NCBI RefSeq assembly: GCF_018141105.1
Contig: NZ_CP054839.1
Location: 7,939,411-8,003,410, forward strand
Reading direction: 5' to 3'
DNA length: 64,000 nucleotides
Source of the DNA: Saccharopolyspora erythraea
GTDB lineage: Bacteria; Actinomycetota; Actinomycetes; Mycobacteriales; Pseudonocardiaceae
Shown here: piece by piece, positions 7,602 through 17,944 of the stretch
Layout of the letters: each line of letters begins with the position of its first letter
How positions within the stretch are numbered: position 1 is the stretch's first letter
Notes under the pieces: model-generated
What the model was told of the DNA's origin: nothing
The model's database searches: none
The model's input: the letters and a program-made list of their open reading frames with translations, nothing else
Position numbers and translations under genes: made by a program

Positions 7602-8552
7602 GTGAACCGCCCGGTCCCGCTGGTCGAGGTCGTCCGCGACGGCATGCGCGAGGGCCTGCACCACGGCTCGGTCGTCGTGCTGGGCTCCGACGGCTCGGTT
7701 CTGCGCGCGGTGGGCGATGTGGACTCGCCGATGTACCCGCGCTCCTCGAACAAGCCCGCGCAGGTCGTCGGCATGCTGCGGGCGGGGCTGGAGCTGCCCG
7801 ACGACGCCGACGTCGCGCTCGCCGCCGCGTCCCACAACGGCGAGCCCGACCACGTCCGGCGCGCCCGGGAAGTGCTGCGCCGGCACGGTCTCGCCGAGGA
7901 CGCGCTCGGTTGCCCACCGGACTGGCCCTTGCTCGACAGCGCGAGGGACGAGCTGATCGCTTCGGGCCACGGCAAGCGGCCGATCACCATGAACTGCTCG
8001 GGGAAGCACGCGGCGATGCTCGCCACGTGCGTCCTGCGCGGCTGGTCCACTGAGGACTACCTGGATCCGCGGCACCCGTTGCAGGTGGCGTTGTGCGAAA
8101 CCGTGGCGGATCTGTGCGGTGGGCAGGTGCGGGTGACCGCAGTGGACGGTTGCGGCGCGCCGCTGTTCGCGATGCCGCTCACCGGATTGGCACGCATGTT
8201 CCGGAATCTGGCCCTCAGCGGCGATCTCGGCCGCCGCGTGGCGGACGCGATGCGCGGCCACCCCTGGCTCGTCGCGGGGACCGGCAGGCTGGACACGGAG
8301 CTGATGCGGGCGGTCCCGGGTCTGCTGTCCAAAGAGGGCGCGGAGGGCGTCTTCGCCTTCGCACTGCCTGATGGGTGTGCGGTCGCGGTGAAGATCGCCG
8401 ACGGAGCGGCCCGCGGCAGGGCACCGGTGGCCGTCGGGGCGCTGCGTGCGTTCGGCGTGGACGGCCCCGCGCTCGACGCGCTGGGCGAACCGCCGGTGCT
8501 CGGCGGAGGCCGGCCGGTCGGCGCCGCACGCCTGCTCCCGGACGTCTTCTGA
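7602..8552 (+). CDS. L-asparaginase II family protein
   Basis: This 316-residue Asparaginase_II-type protein shows the family landmarks PLVEVVRDG, MYPRSSNKPAQ, AAASHNGEPDHV, MNCSGKHAAML and VDGCGAP. It should hydrolyse L-asparagine to aspartate and ammonia in the cytoplasm. No signal peptide is present. Translation starts at GTG 7602, 52 bp after rsiG. No separate promoter is obvious, so co-transcription is possible. Confidence 0.85.
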   Translation: MNRPVPLVEVVRDGMREGLHHGSVVVLGSDGSVLRAVGDVDSPMYPRSSNKPAQVVGMLRAGLELPDDADVALAAASHNGEPDHVRRAREVLRRHGLAEDALGCPPDWPLLDSARDELIASGHGKRPITMNCSGKHAAMLATCVLRGWSTEDYLDPRHPLQVALCETVADLCGGQVRVTAVDGCGAPLFAMPLTGLARMFRNLALSGDLGRRVADAMRGHPWLVAGTGRLDTELMRAVPGLLSKEGAEGVFAFALPDGCAVAVKIADGAARGRAPVAVGALRAFGVDGPALDALGEPPVLGGGRPVGAARLLPDVF

Positions 8553-8638
8553 CCCACCGCGACACTTCCGCCACCAGCGCCTGGCGATCTAACGTGTTCG
8601 CATGTTGACACGATCGTTTCACATTTCGGGACGCGCCC

Positions 8639-9442
8639 ATGTGCGCTGATCAGTACACCCACGGACACCACGAGAGCGTGCTGCGGTCGCATCGCTGGCG
8701 CACGGCGGAGAACTCGGCGGCCTACCTGATCCCGCACCTGCGGTCCGGCCAGGACGTCCTCGACGTCGGCTGCGGGCCGGGAACGATCACAGTGGACCTC
8801 GCCGGGCTGGTCGGCCCCGGCACGGTCCTCGGCGTCGACAACGTCGACGAACCGCTGCGGACCGCGCGGGCCGAGGCCGAAGCGCGAGGCACCGCCAACG
8901 TCGCGTTCCGCACCGCCGACGTCTACCACCTGCCGTTCCCCGACGACTCCTTCGACGTCGTGCACGCCCACCAGGTGCTGCAACACCTCACCGACCCGGT
9001 CGCCGCTCTCCGTGAGATGCGCCGGGTGTGCCGGTCCGGCGGCGTCGTGGCCGCACGCGACGCCGACTACGGCGGCATGCGCTGGTCACCCGACAACAGC
9101 GGGCTGGCCGACTGGCTCGACCTCTACCGCCGCGTGGCGCACCACAACGACGCCTACCCCGACGGCGGCCGGATGCTCAAGGGCTGGGCGCTGGAGGCCG
9201 GCTTCACCGATGTCACCTGCACCGCGACGGCGTGGTGCTTCGCGACGCCGGAGGAACGGGCGTGGTGGGGCGGCCTGTGGGCGGACCGGGTCCGCATGTC
9301 GTCCTTCGCCGAGCAGGCCGTCACCGCCGGACTGGCCACGCGGGAGCGGCTCGACGAGCTGGCCGCCGCGTGGCACGAGTGGACCGAGGCCGCCGACGGC
9401 TGGTTCGCCGTCCTCAACGGCGAGATCATCTGCCGCCCCTAG
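8639..9442 (+). CDS. UbiE-type class I methyltransferase
   Basis: The 267-residue protein has a full SAM-binding fold: motif I DVLDVGCGPGTITVDLA, an acidic strand end GVDNVD, motif II/III FPDDSFDVVHAHQVLQHL and REMRRVCRSGGVVAARD. It begins with HGHHESVLRSHRWRTAENSAAYL, typical of small-molecule methyltransferases related to UbiE/COQ5. No pathway genes flank it, so the substrate is unknown. It is convergent with the gene at 9547-10440. Confidence 0.8.
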   Translation: MCADQYTHGHHESVLRSHRWRTAENSAAYLIPHLRSGQDVLDVGCGPGTITVDLAGLVGPGTVLGVDNVDEPLRTARAEAEARGTANVAFRTADVYHLPFPDDSFDVVHAHQVLQHLTDPVAALREMRRVCRSGGVVAARDADYGGMRWSPDNSGLADWLDLYRRVAHHNDAYPDGGRMLKGWALEAGFTDVTCTATAWCFATPEERAWWGGLWADRVRMSSFAEQAVTAGLATRERLDELAAAWHEWTEAADGWFAVLNGEIICRP

Positions 9443-9546
9443 GGATCGCTCATGGACGTTCACGATGTCGGCGATCCCGGATTGACAAGGCTTCCGAGGT
9501 TCTGAAGAGTTCCCCGAGATGGTCGGCAGCAGCGCCGCCGCGTCGC

Positions 9547-10440
9547 TCAGTTGTAGCGCTCGCGGGCGGCGAACTCGGACCAGAAGTCGCGCAGGGCCTC
9601 GTAGCGCTCGCCGACCTCGCCCGCGTCACCGGACTCCATCGCGTCGACGATCGCGTGCACGTCCTCGGCCGAGGTGTCGGCCATCAGGTCGCTGTCGCTC
9701 ATCATCTGCACCAGGCCGCCGTAGTCCAGCTCGACGGCGGAGTGCGGGTGGAAGCGCTCCAGCCAGCGGCCGGTCTCCCGCAGGATCTTGGTCGGACCCT
9801 CCTCGCCGAGCGACTCCCGCGCCACCGAGTGCGCCCGCGCGACCCGGCGGCGCGCGTCGGCCATCGGAGCCCGCCAGGAGACCCGCTTGCGGCTGCCGTC
9901 CGCCGAGGCGACCAGCCTGCGCTCGGTGGGGTCGACCAACACGAACCAGGGCAGCGGGACCGTCCACGTCGACGACAGCACGTGCACCGCCTTGCCCGCG
10001 AGCTCCCCGACCACCGCGCTGGCGTGGACCCTGGCCTTCTCCACCGGCAACGACAGCACCGCCGAGCGCAGCGGGATCTCGGCGTCACCGAGGAAACCGA
10101 CCAGCGCCGCGGCCGACCGGCCGCGCAGGTCCATCGGGCACACCAGCGGGCCGGGTCCCACGGTGGCGGCCGGTCCGGTGGGGACGTCCTCCGGCTCCAG
10201 GACCATGACCTCCCGCGCCTCCAGCGCATGTCCGTCCGGCGACTCGCCGGGCAGCAGCCGGGGCGGCGCGGCGACCTGGCTGCGCAACCACACGTCCTGT
10301 TCGCGGACCCCCGCCTCGAAGGGCTCCACCGGGCTGTTGCGCACCGCGGAGGCCAGCGCCTCGCGCAGCGGGGAGTCGAATGAGGACAGGGGTTCGTACA
10401 CCCTCAGGTAGGCGACGAACGGCTCTGGCACAGCGAGCAT
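9547..10440 (-). CDS. Conserved hypothetical protein, 297 residues
   Basis: I do not recognise a named family. The protein begins MLAVPEPFVAYLRVYEPLSSF, has a central VPLPWFVLVDPTERRLV, and an acidic helical C-terminus rich in MxSDSD and DAMESGDAGEVGE patterns. There is no signal peptide, transmembrane helix or cysteine cluster. Codon use matches its neighbours. Its position between the YgfZ/RsiG block and the DUF3073 gene suggests a core actinobacterial gene. Confidence 0.6.
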   Translation of the reverse strand: MLAVPEPFVAYLRVYEPLSSFDSPLREALASAVRNSPVEPFEAGVREQDVWLRSQVAAPPRLLPGESPDGHALEAREVMVLEPEDVPTGPAATVGPGPLVCPMDLRGRSAAALVGFLGDAEIPLRSAVLSLPVEKARVHASAVVGELAGKAVHVLSSTWTVPLPWFVLVDPTERRLVASADGSRKRVSWRAPMADARRRVARAHSVARESLGEEGPTKILRETGRWLERFHPHSAVELDYGGLVQMMSDSDLMADTSAEDVHAIVDAMESGDAGEVGERYEALRDFWSEFAARERYN

Positions 10441-10723
10441 CGTCCCATGCCCGGTGAGGACGGCTTCGGCAGGCCGCCGAGGCGCCCCGCGAGCCCCGGA
10501 CCGACCGGCCGGAAGGTCCGCGAACAGCGCCCCGGCGGCACCGCGCCGACCCGCACCGACGGGGTGGGGCGTACGTCACCGACGACACGTGGACTCAGTG
10601 CAGGCACCACGTCGCATCGAACCGCATCGACACGGTACGGTAGTTACAGGAAAAGTTGTCGAGATCATGCGGGGCCGCCGTTCCCCTGGCCGCCCCGCGC
10701 ACCCTGCGCGAGGGGGTCGAGCC

Positions 10724-10903
10724 ATGGGGCGCGGCCGGGCTAAGGCCAAGCAGACGAAGGTGGCCCGCGAGCTTAAATACAGCTCCCCCGCCATGGACGT
10801 CGAGGCGTTGCAGCGCGAGCTGTCCTCGGAGTCACCTGGCGAGCGGTCCGACGAGGACCGCGACGACTCATACGACGACGGGTACGACGACTACCGGCGT
10901 TGA
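10724..10903 (+). CDS. DUF3073 small basic/acidic protein
   Basis: The 59-residue protein starts MGRGRAKAKQTKVARELKYSS and ends with a strongly acidic Asp/Tyr tail, the layout of the DUF3073 family (M. tuberculosis Rv0810c type). The basic head and acidic tail suggest a nucleic-acid- or ribosome-associated role, but none is known. The ATG follows an AGGGGGT ribosome site. A strong hairpin lies 9 bp after the stop. As in mycobacteria, purM lies nearby. Confidence 0.85.
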   Translation: MGRGRAKAKQTKVARELKYSSPAMDVEALQRELSSESPGERSDEDRDDSYDDGYDDYRR

Positions 10904-10912
10904 CGCACAACT

Positions 10913-10952
10913 CCACCGAGTGAGCAGCACGCAGGTGCTGCTCACTCGGTGG
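10913..10952 (+). terminator. Terminator hairpin after the DUF3073 gene
   Basis: A perfect 18-bp stem (CCACCGAGTGAGCAGCAC and its complement) closes the loop GCAG, 9 bp after the stop codon. It is the longest perfect stem found in the window. Confidence 0.85.
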
Positions 10953-11661
10953 TCTGTGCTGCCGGAAGCCGCCGTGATCCAACCCGTGGCGGGTGGGTTG
11001 ACGAGCTGTGGTCACCACATGCCCGTCCGGTGTGCGGCGATGAGCTCCACGACGCACACCCGACGGGCATGAACATCCCTATTCGAATCCGACGACCGAC
11101 GTGAGTGGCGCCGCCAACCCGGCGACCGCCGCTCGCGTCGATGTCGTGCCCAGGGATCGAACGCCTTGCGGGCAAGGCCAAGCGCAGCGCGGCCAAGGCA
11201 CCTGAAGCGGATCGGCACTGCCGGCGACGGAACTCCCGTTCCCAGCGGCAATCCCGCGCACGGTGCAGCCGTCACGCAGCAAGCGCACTCTCCACCCGCA
11301 AGTGGGCCAGAGCAGCGGATGAAGGCATCCGAGCCGGGAAAAGCCGTTTCGAGCCCGGAAGACGTTGGGGCTGGTCGAAACCCAGGCCGGGAACGCTCAA
11401 CAAGCTGAAGGAGCACCGGGCAAAGCGACCACCGCACCGTGGGGGCCTGCGGGGGCTCGGCCCCCGCAAGGAAAAGAGGCCCGAGCGAAGGCGCGCAGCG
11501 CCGAAGAAGCGAGGGCCGGTGTGCGGGCCGCCTCTCGGCGGGTGGCTCTGCAAGGCTCCAGCCGAACGGTATTCCAAGCAGGCGCTTGTTGGAGCCCGGG
11601 GGCACGCGCACACCGGCGCCCCGTACAACGGCCGGGCGCGGCGGATGATTCCCGGTGCGGT
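10953..11661. other. 709-bp intergenic region with hairpins, no convincing gene
   Basis: The frames open here lack ribosome sites and plausible protein composition. Two structures stand out. One is an imperfect inverted repeat at 11018-11071 (CATGCCCGTC-c-GGTGTGC paired with GCACACC-c-GACGGGCATG). The other is a 9-bp hairpin at 11448-11468 (TGCGGGGGC-tcg-GCCCCCGCA), followed by a purine-rich stretch with an internal GGCGC-gca-GCGCC hairpin at about 11480-11500. A remnant of a mobile element or an unannotated RNA are both possible. Confidence 0.5.
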
Positions 11662-12120
11662 TCAGTCGTTGTGGTGAACGTGGTGGACGACGGCGTGGCC
11701 CTTGCCACGGCCGATCATCCACTTGTTCAGCGGCCAGGTCACCACGAACGCGACCGCCAGCGAGAACGCCAGCGCCGCCCAGAACAGCACCGACAGCGGC
11801 CCGGCGTCCATCGCGCCGGGAACGATGACCATGACCGCGTTGTCCACGATCTCCATGACCGTGATGGACAGCGTGTCGGCGGCCAGCGCGAGCTTGAGAG
11901 CGGCGGCGAGGCCGACTCCGGTGCGCAGGACGCCGCGCATGGTTAGCGCGTAGCCGAACACGAACGCGAGGACGACCGCGAGCACGATGGTCGTGGCGTC
12001 GTGCAGTCCGAGTGCGGTGCCGATCACCATGCCGAGGACCTCGCCGATCGCGCAGCCGGTCAGGCAGTGCAAGGTCGCCGATGCGGCCACCGACCAGGAA
12101 GCCTTGGACGCCGTCGTCAT
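11662..12120 (-). CDS. DUF4396 family membrane protein
   Basis: This 152-residue protein has about four transmembrane helices. It opens with SATLHCLTGCAIGEVLGMVIG, the conserved HCxxGCxxGE motif of DUF4396, where His and Cys residues could bind metal. The C-terminus GRGKGHAVVHHVHHND is histidine-rich. The ATG follows GGGGGTGA. It diverges from the DUF6153-DUF305 unit across a 53-bp gap containing a CsoR-type palindrome. Involvement in copper handling is inferred from context. Confidence 0.8.
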   Translation of the reverse strand: MTTASKASWSVAASATLHCLTGCAIGEVLGMVIGTALGLHDATTIVLAVVLAFVFGYALTMRGVLRTGVGLAAALKLALAADTLSITVMEIVDNAVMVIVPGAMDAGPLSVLFWAALAFSLAVAFVVTWPLNKWMIGRGKGHAVVHHVHHND

Positions 12121-12146
12121 GAGCTCACCCCCGCACCCGGCAACGC

Positions 12147-12163
12147 TTACCCCCTGGGGGTAA
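12147..12163. promoter_or_regulatory. Candidate CsoR-type copper operator between divergent genes
   Basis: The palindrome TTACCCCCTGGGGGTAA matches the GC-rich core of actinobacterial CsoR operators, of the general form TACCCCC-GGGGGTA. A possible -10 element TAAATT at 12161-12166 overlaps its right edge and would place the start of transcription near the ATG at 12174, giving a leaderless message. It also lies 27 bp from the start of the DUF4396 gene, so one operator could control both directions. No csoR gene is in the window. Confidence 0.65.
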
Positions 12164-12173
12164 ATTCCCGGAC

Positions 12174-12572
12174 ATGCGGACGAACCGGCGAGGCGGCGGG
12201 CTGACCCGCCTTGTCCTCATCGCGCTCGTCCTGTTCGGCGTCGTTGCCATGCACCAGCTTCCGGTGCCGCACGAGGCGCCGCCACCGACCGCCGTGGAGC
12301 ACGTCCACAGCGCGCACGACGCGCAACAGCAGCACCACGAGCGGTCGAGCTCGGACTGCTGCGACATGCGGGGCTCCGGCCACTCCTCCCTCCACCTGTG
12401 CCTGGCGATCATCGCCGCCGCCGCGCTGGGGCTACTGGCGCTGTGGTGGGCGGGAACCGCCCGCCCGTTCCGGCGCACGCTGTTCCACCGGCTCATCGAC
12501 GGCAGGCGGCGGCACCTCCCGCCGCCCTGCGTGGTTCCCGACATCTACCGCCTGCGGGTGCTCCGGCTGTGA
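12174..12572 (+). CDS. DUF6153-like His/Cys-rich membrane protein
   Basis: The 132-residue protein has transmembrane helices at about 10-24 and 80-98. The loop between them is rich in His, Cys and Met (EHVHSAHDAQQQHHERSS, then CCDM and HSSLHLC), a likely metal-binding surface outside the cell. Such DUF6153 genes are commonly found beside DUF305 genes. The ATG lies 10 bp after the CsoR-like palindrome without a ribosome site, in line with leaderless translation. The DUF305 gene follows after 72 bp. Confidence 0.75.
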   Translation: MRTNRRGGGLTRLVLIALVLFGVVAMHQLPVPHEAPPPTAVEHVHSAHDAQQQHHERSSSDCCDMRGSGHSSLHLCLAIIAAAALGLLALWWAGTARPFRRTLFHRLIDGRRRHLPPPCVVPDIYRLRVLRL

Positions 12573-12644
12573 CGGGTCAGGCCGGTCCGGTTCCCACCGG
12601 ACCGGAGCCCGGACACGCCTGAGTTCAACCCGAGGAGACTTCTG

Positions 12645-13295
12645 ATGAGCACGCGCTCATTGGCCGCCGCGATGGTGGCCGCTTCCGCACTGTTCGCCGC
12701 CGGTTGCGCGACCGGGGCCCAGACCCAGACACCACCCGCCGCTCCGCAACAGCAGCAGAGCGCCTTCAACCAGGCAGACGTCGCGTTCGCCCAGGGCATG
12801 GTTCCGCACCACCGGCAGGCGATCGAGATGGCCGACCAGGTGCCGAGTCGTACCACCGACCCCGCCGTCGTCAGCCTCGCGGACCGCATCCGCGCCGCAC
12901 AGCAGCCCGAGATCGACCAGTTGGGCGGATGGCTGGCGGCGTGGGGCGCGGCCGGGAGCGGTGGTCACGAAGGCCACGACCCGGGCGGGCAGCCCGCGCA
13001 GGGGCACGGCGAGCACGGCCGGCCCGGCCACGCCGGGGAGTCCGGCGACGGCATGGGTCACGACATGGCCGGGATGATGAGCGCCGACGACATGCGGGTG
13101 CTGGAACAGGCCCGCGGCCCGGCGTTCGACGAGATGTGGCTGCGGATGATGATCGAGCACCACCGCGGCGCCGTGGACATGGCCGCGACCGAGCTGCGGG
13201 ACGGCCGGAACCCCGACGCCAGGGCGATGGCCCAGCGGATCATCGACTCGCAGCAGGCCGAGATCGACGAGATGACGGCGCTGCTGCAGCGCTGA
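12645..13295 (+). CDS. DUF305 lipoprotein, candidate copper-binding protein
   Basis: The 216-residue lipoprotein has an LFAAGC lipobox with Cys at about residue 21. Two DUF305 blocks follow, each with a paired-His motif (MVPHHRQAIEMA and MIEHHRGAVDMA), joined by a His/Met-rich linker (GHEGHDPGG, MGHDMAGMM). The DUF305 protein CopM of Synechocystis binds copper in the periplasm, so extracytoplasmic copper binding is a reasonable inference. The ATG follows CGAGGAG. It is probably co-transcribed with the DUF6153 gene from the CsoR-like operator. Confidence 0.8.
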   Translation: MSTRSLAAAMVAASALFAAGCATGAQTQTPPAAPQQQQSAFNQADVAFAQGMVPHHRQAIEMADQVPSRTTDPAVVSLADRIRAAQQPEIDQLGGWLAAWGAAGSGGHEGHDPGGQPAQGHGEHGRPGHAGESGDGMGHDMAGMMSADDMRVLEQARGPAFDEMWLRMMIEHHRGAVDMAATELRDGRNPDARAMAQRIIDSQQAEIDEMTALLQR

Positions 13296-13302
13296 CGAAA
13301 CA

Positions 13303-13341
13303 CCGATCGGGCCTGCACGGACTCCGCGCGGGCCCGACCGG
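13303..13341. terminator. Hairpin between DUF305 gene and purM
   Basis: An 11-bp stem with one mismatch (CCGATCGGGCC with GGCCCGACCGG) lies 7 bp after the DUF305 stop and 22 bp beyond the purM stop on the other strand. It could serve both convergent units. Confidence 0.6.
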
Positions 13342-13363
13342 TCGCGTCAGGTGGAGGCCCGGG

Positions 13364-14491
13364 TCAGAACCGGGGGTGGTTGCCGCGCAGGACGACGCGG
13401 TCGTGCTCGCCGGCCTCCTCGACCGTCGGCTGCTTGGCGACCTCGCCCAGCACCCACGCGGGGACGTGGCGGGCGGTGAGCACCGCCAGCGCGCGGTCGA
13501 CGTCCTCGGCGGTGACCACGGCGACCATGCCGACGCCCATGTTGAACGTCTGCTCCATCTCCGAGGTCTCGACCCGGCCGCGCTGGGCGATCAGCCGGAA
13601 CACCGGGTCCGGCGTCCAGGTGCCGCGGTCGAGCACGGCCGTCAGGCCCTCCGGGATGACCCGGGCGAGATTCGCCGCCAGGCCACCACCGGTGACGTGC
13701 GCGAACGTGCGGACTTCGGCCTCGGCGGCCAGCGCGAGGCAGTCCTTGGCGTAGATGCGGGTGGGTTCGAGAAGTTCCTCGCCGAGCGTGCGGCCGAACT
13801 CCTCGACGTGCCCGGACAGCGGCATCCGCGCGATGTCCAGCAGCACCTTCCTGGCCAGCGAGTACCCGTTGGAGTGCAGGCCGGAGGAACCCATCGCGAT
13901 CACCACGTCGCCGGGGCGCACGCGGTCCGGGCCGAGCATCGAGTCGGCCTCGACCACGCCGACGCCGGTCGCCGACACGTCGTACTCGCCCTCGCTCATC
14001 AGCCCGGGGTGCTCGGCGGTCTCGCCGCCCAGCAGCGCGCAGCCTGCCTGCACGCAGCCCTCCGAGATGCCCTTGACCACGGCCGCCACCCGCTCCGGAA
14101 CCACCTTGCCGACGGCGATGTAGTCCTGCAGGAACAGCGGTTCGGCACCGCAGACGACCAGGTCGTCGACGACCATGGCCACCAGGTCGATGCCGATGGT
14201 GTCGTGCAGGTCGAGCGCGTGCGCGACGGCGAGCTTGGTGCCCACGCCGTCGGTGGAGGAGGCCAGCACGGGCTCCTTCCAGCGGTCCAGCTTGAGCTGG
14301 AACAGCCCGGCGAAGCCGCCGAGCGAGCCCAGCACCTCGGGCCGGGTCGCGCGCTGGGCCCAGGGCTTGATCAGCTCGACGGCCTGGTCACCCGCCTCGA
14401 TGCTCACGCCCGCCGCGGCATAGGTGGCGGACGGTTGCTCGTTGTTCACGCTCGACCCCGACAGCAGGTCTTCGGACACGACTGGCTCCAC
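13364..14491 (-). CDS. purM: Phosphoribosylformylglycinamidine cyclo-ligase
   Basis: The protein, up to 375 residues, matches AIR synthetase, which uses ATP to close the imidazole ring of FGAM to give AIR. Landmarks are TYAAAGVSIEAGD near the start, GVGTKLAVA, IDLVAMVVDDLVVCGAEPLFLQDY, GGETAEHPG and THVTGGGLAANLAR in the order expected. The GTG at 14491 has no ribosome site. An in-frame GTG (about 14449, product beginning MNNEQPSATYAAAG) has a weak GGGG upstream and would give the more usual length of about 361. It follows purF on the same strand after a 98-bp gap. Confidence 0.92.
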   Translation of the reverse strand: MEPVVSEDLLSGSSVNNEQPSATYAAAGVSIEAGDQAVELIKPWAQRATRPEVLGSLGGFAGLFQLKLDRWKEPVLASSTDGVGTKLAVAHALDLHDTIGIDLVAMVVDDLVVCGAEPLFLQDYIAVGKVVPERVAAVVKGISEGCVQAGCALLGGETAEHPGLMSEGEYDVSATGVGVVEADSMLGPDRVRPGDVVIAMGSSGLHSNGYSLARKVLLDIARMPLSGHVEEFGRTLGEELLEPTRIYAKDCLALAAEAEVRTFAHVTGGGLAANLARVIPEGLTAVLDRGTWTPDPVFRLIAQRGRVETSEMEQTFNMGVGMVAVVTAEDVDRALAVLTARHVPAWVLGEVAKQPTVEEAGEHDRVVLRGNHPRF

Positions 14492-14589
14492 ATCTGGTGC
14501 GAGTTTGCGATTCGCCGGACGCGCGACTGTGTAGCACGACCCACGCTACGCGCGTCAGGCGAACCCCTGAGGTATCTGACCGGCCCGGA

Positions 14590-16206
<1,617 letters not shown>

Positions 16207-16337
16207 CGAGAACTCCCTGGGGACGGAGCCGGAGTTACACCTCATTGTAAGGCGTTCGTGTCCTGCCGTTCTCCGAAGCCCCGTTGAGGCTGGTCACAGC
16301 ACGGGCAGTGGCGGCTCGTGACCGGTATCGCAGGCCG

Positions 16338-17143
16338 TCACCCCCGGCGCCCTCCGAGCAGGTGGCGGAAGGCGCGCTCGGCGCGGGAGCCGGGTTTCGG
16401 CCGTGATGAAGACGATCTGCTGGTCGTCGTCGTGGACCGGCAGCACGTCGCAGTTGACGCGGAGCCGCCCGGCCCCGGGATGGTGATCACCTTCGTGCGG
16501 TGACCGGGTGCGTGCACGGGAAGGGTGCCCCAGAGCTCGCGGAACTCCTCGCTGTTCGCACGCAGCTCCGCCAGCAGGCGGGACAGCCGTTCGTCGCCCG
16601 GGTAGCGGGCGCCCGCGGCCCGCAGGCGTGCCGCCGCGATCCGGCCGAACTCCTCCGACCCGGAGCTCTCGCGGTTCCCGAGCCGCAGGAAGTGCCGCCG
16701 GGCCAGGTTCGGCTCCCCGCGCAGGTCGCCAGGAGGGCGTCGGCGAGGGGGTTCCAGGCGATGACGTCGTACGTGGCGTCGGTGACGACGGCCCCCGCGT
16801 CCGGCATGCGGTGCGGCATCTCGGCGACGTGCGGCCGGACGCGGCGGACGGGGCGGGCGGGCGGTGCCGCGCTCGCACCGGCCAGCCGGAAGAGGTGCGC
16901 GCGCTCGGCAGGCGGGAGCCGGAGGGCGTCCGCGAGCGCCTCCAGGACGTGCTGCGACGGCCGCGGGCCGCGCGCCTGCTCCAGGCGGACGCAGTAGTCG
17001 ACGGACATGTTGGCCAGGAGGGCGACCTCCTCGCGGCGCAGCCCCGGGGTGCGGCGGTTCCCTCCGGCGGGCAGGCCGACGCGCGCCGGGTCGAGCCGCG
17101 TCCGCCTGGTGCGCAGGAAGTGCGCGAGTTCCGTCCGTGTCAT
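16338..17143 (-). pseudogene. Frameshifted XRE-family (MmyB-like) regulator
   Basis: Residues typical of MmyB-like XRE regulators are spread over three frames. The first frame, from ATG 17143, gives the HTH (RTPGLRREEVALLANMSVDYCVRLEQARGP) and VVTDATYDVIAWNPLADALLA. Near 16728 reading must shift to give EPNLARRHFLRL and the helical C-terminal domain. Near 16465 it shifts again to give LRVNCDVLPVHDDDQQIVF. Near 16395 it returns to give RAERAFRHLLGGRRG. The shift near 16728 looks like loss of one G from a G run. The gene is either decayed or badly sequenced. It is divergent from an equally damaged SDR gene. Confidence 0.7.
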
Positions 17144-17218
17144 ACCGCCTCCTCACGAGCTCCGGGGAGGATCGTCCGTACCTGGATGAGGGGTCCCGCC
17201 CCTTGGGAACGTCGGCGC

Positions 17219-17928
17219 ATGAGCGATTCGACAGCGCTGGTCACCGGCGCCAACAAGGGTATCGGCAAGGAGATCGCCCGGAAGCTGGCCGAAGCGGGGC
17301 TGACGGTGCACGTCGGCTCCCGGGACACCGAGCGCGGCCGCCGGGCCATCGAGGAGATCGGCGGGGGTGCCCGGCTCCTGCACCTGGACGTCACCGACGC
17401 CGAAAGCGTCGCGGCCGCCGCTCGGCGGCACGGTGGACGTCCTGGTCAACAACGCGGGCATCTCGGAGACGCTCGCCTCGCCGCCCGAGTCCGACGTCGA
17501 GGAGTTCCGGCGGACCTACGAGACCAACGTTTCGGGGTCCTCGCGGTGACCAACGCCTTCCTGCCTGCTCTGCGCCGCTCTGCCTGTCCCCGCATCGTCA
17601 ACGTCTCCAGCGGCACCGGGTCGCTGACCTGGAGCACCGGCACCAACCCGCAGTTCGCGGCCGGACACGGCGGAGCCTCCGCCTACCGGTCGTCGAAAGC
17701 CGCGCTCAACGCCCTCACCATCCACTACGCCCAGACGCTCGCCGACGAAGGCTTCAAGGTCAACGCGCTCGCGACCGGGCTGCGGGCAACGGACCTCAAC
17801 CCCCGGGCCGCGGCTAGCGGCGGGGACCCGGCGGAGGGGCCGAGGGGGCCGTGCGGCTGGCACTACTGCCGGACGACGGCCCCACCGGCGCGTTCTTCTC
17901 GTGGGACGGGACACCGGTGCCGTGGTGA
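17219..17928 (+). pseudogene. Frameshifted short-chain dehydrogenase/reductase
   Basis: An SDR beginning STALVTGANKGIGKEIARKL (cofactor motif TGxxxGIG) is interrupted by frameshifts. Near 17425 the frame moves so that VDVLVNNAGISETLASP becomes readable. Near 17532 it returns to give VLAVTNAFLPALR, SSGTGSL and the catalytic YRSSKAALN (YxxxK). Near 17838 it moves again to the end GAFFSWDGTPVPW. The shifts near 17532 and 17838 look like single-base losses. All catalytic residues survive in the joined sequence. Divergence from an XRE regulator is a common SDR arrangement. Confidence 0.7.
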
Positions 17929-17944
17929 GCGCGGCCCGGTGGCC

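Noticed and set aside
8605-8633. TTGACA resembling a -35 box before the methyltransferase gene
   Set aside because: No -10 hexamer is found 16-18 bp downstream; the sequence there is GC-rich.
9442-9478. GGGATCG / CGATCCC inverted repeat between convergent genes
   Set aside because: A 7-bp stem with a 23-nt loop is too weak to call a terminator, and it shows no clear match to the dispersed repeat family.
11084-11095. TTCGAATCC resembling a tRNA T-loop
   Set aside because: The flanking bases cannot form a T stem, and no acceptor or anticodon arm is found on either strand.
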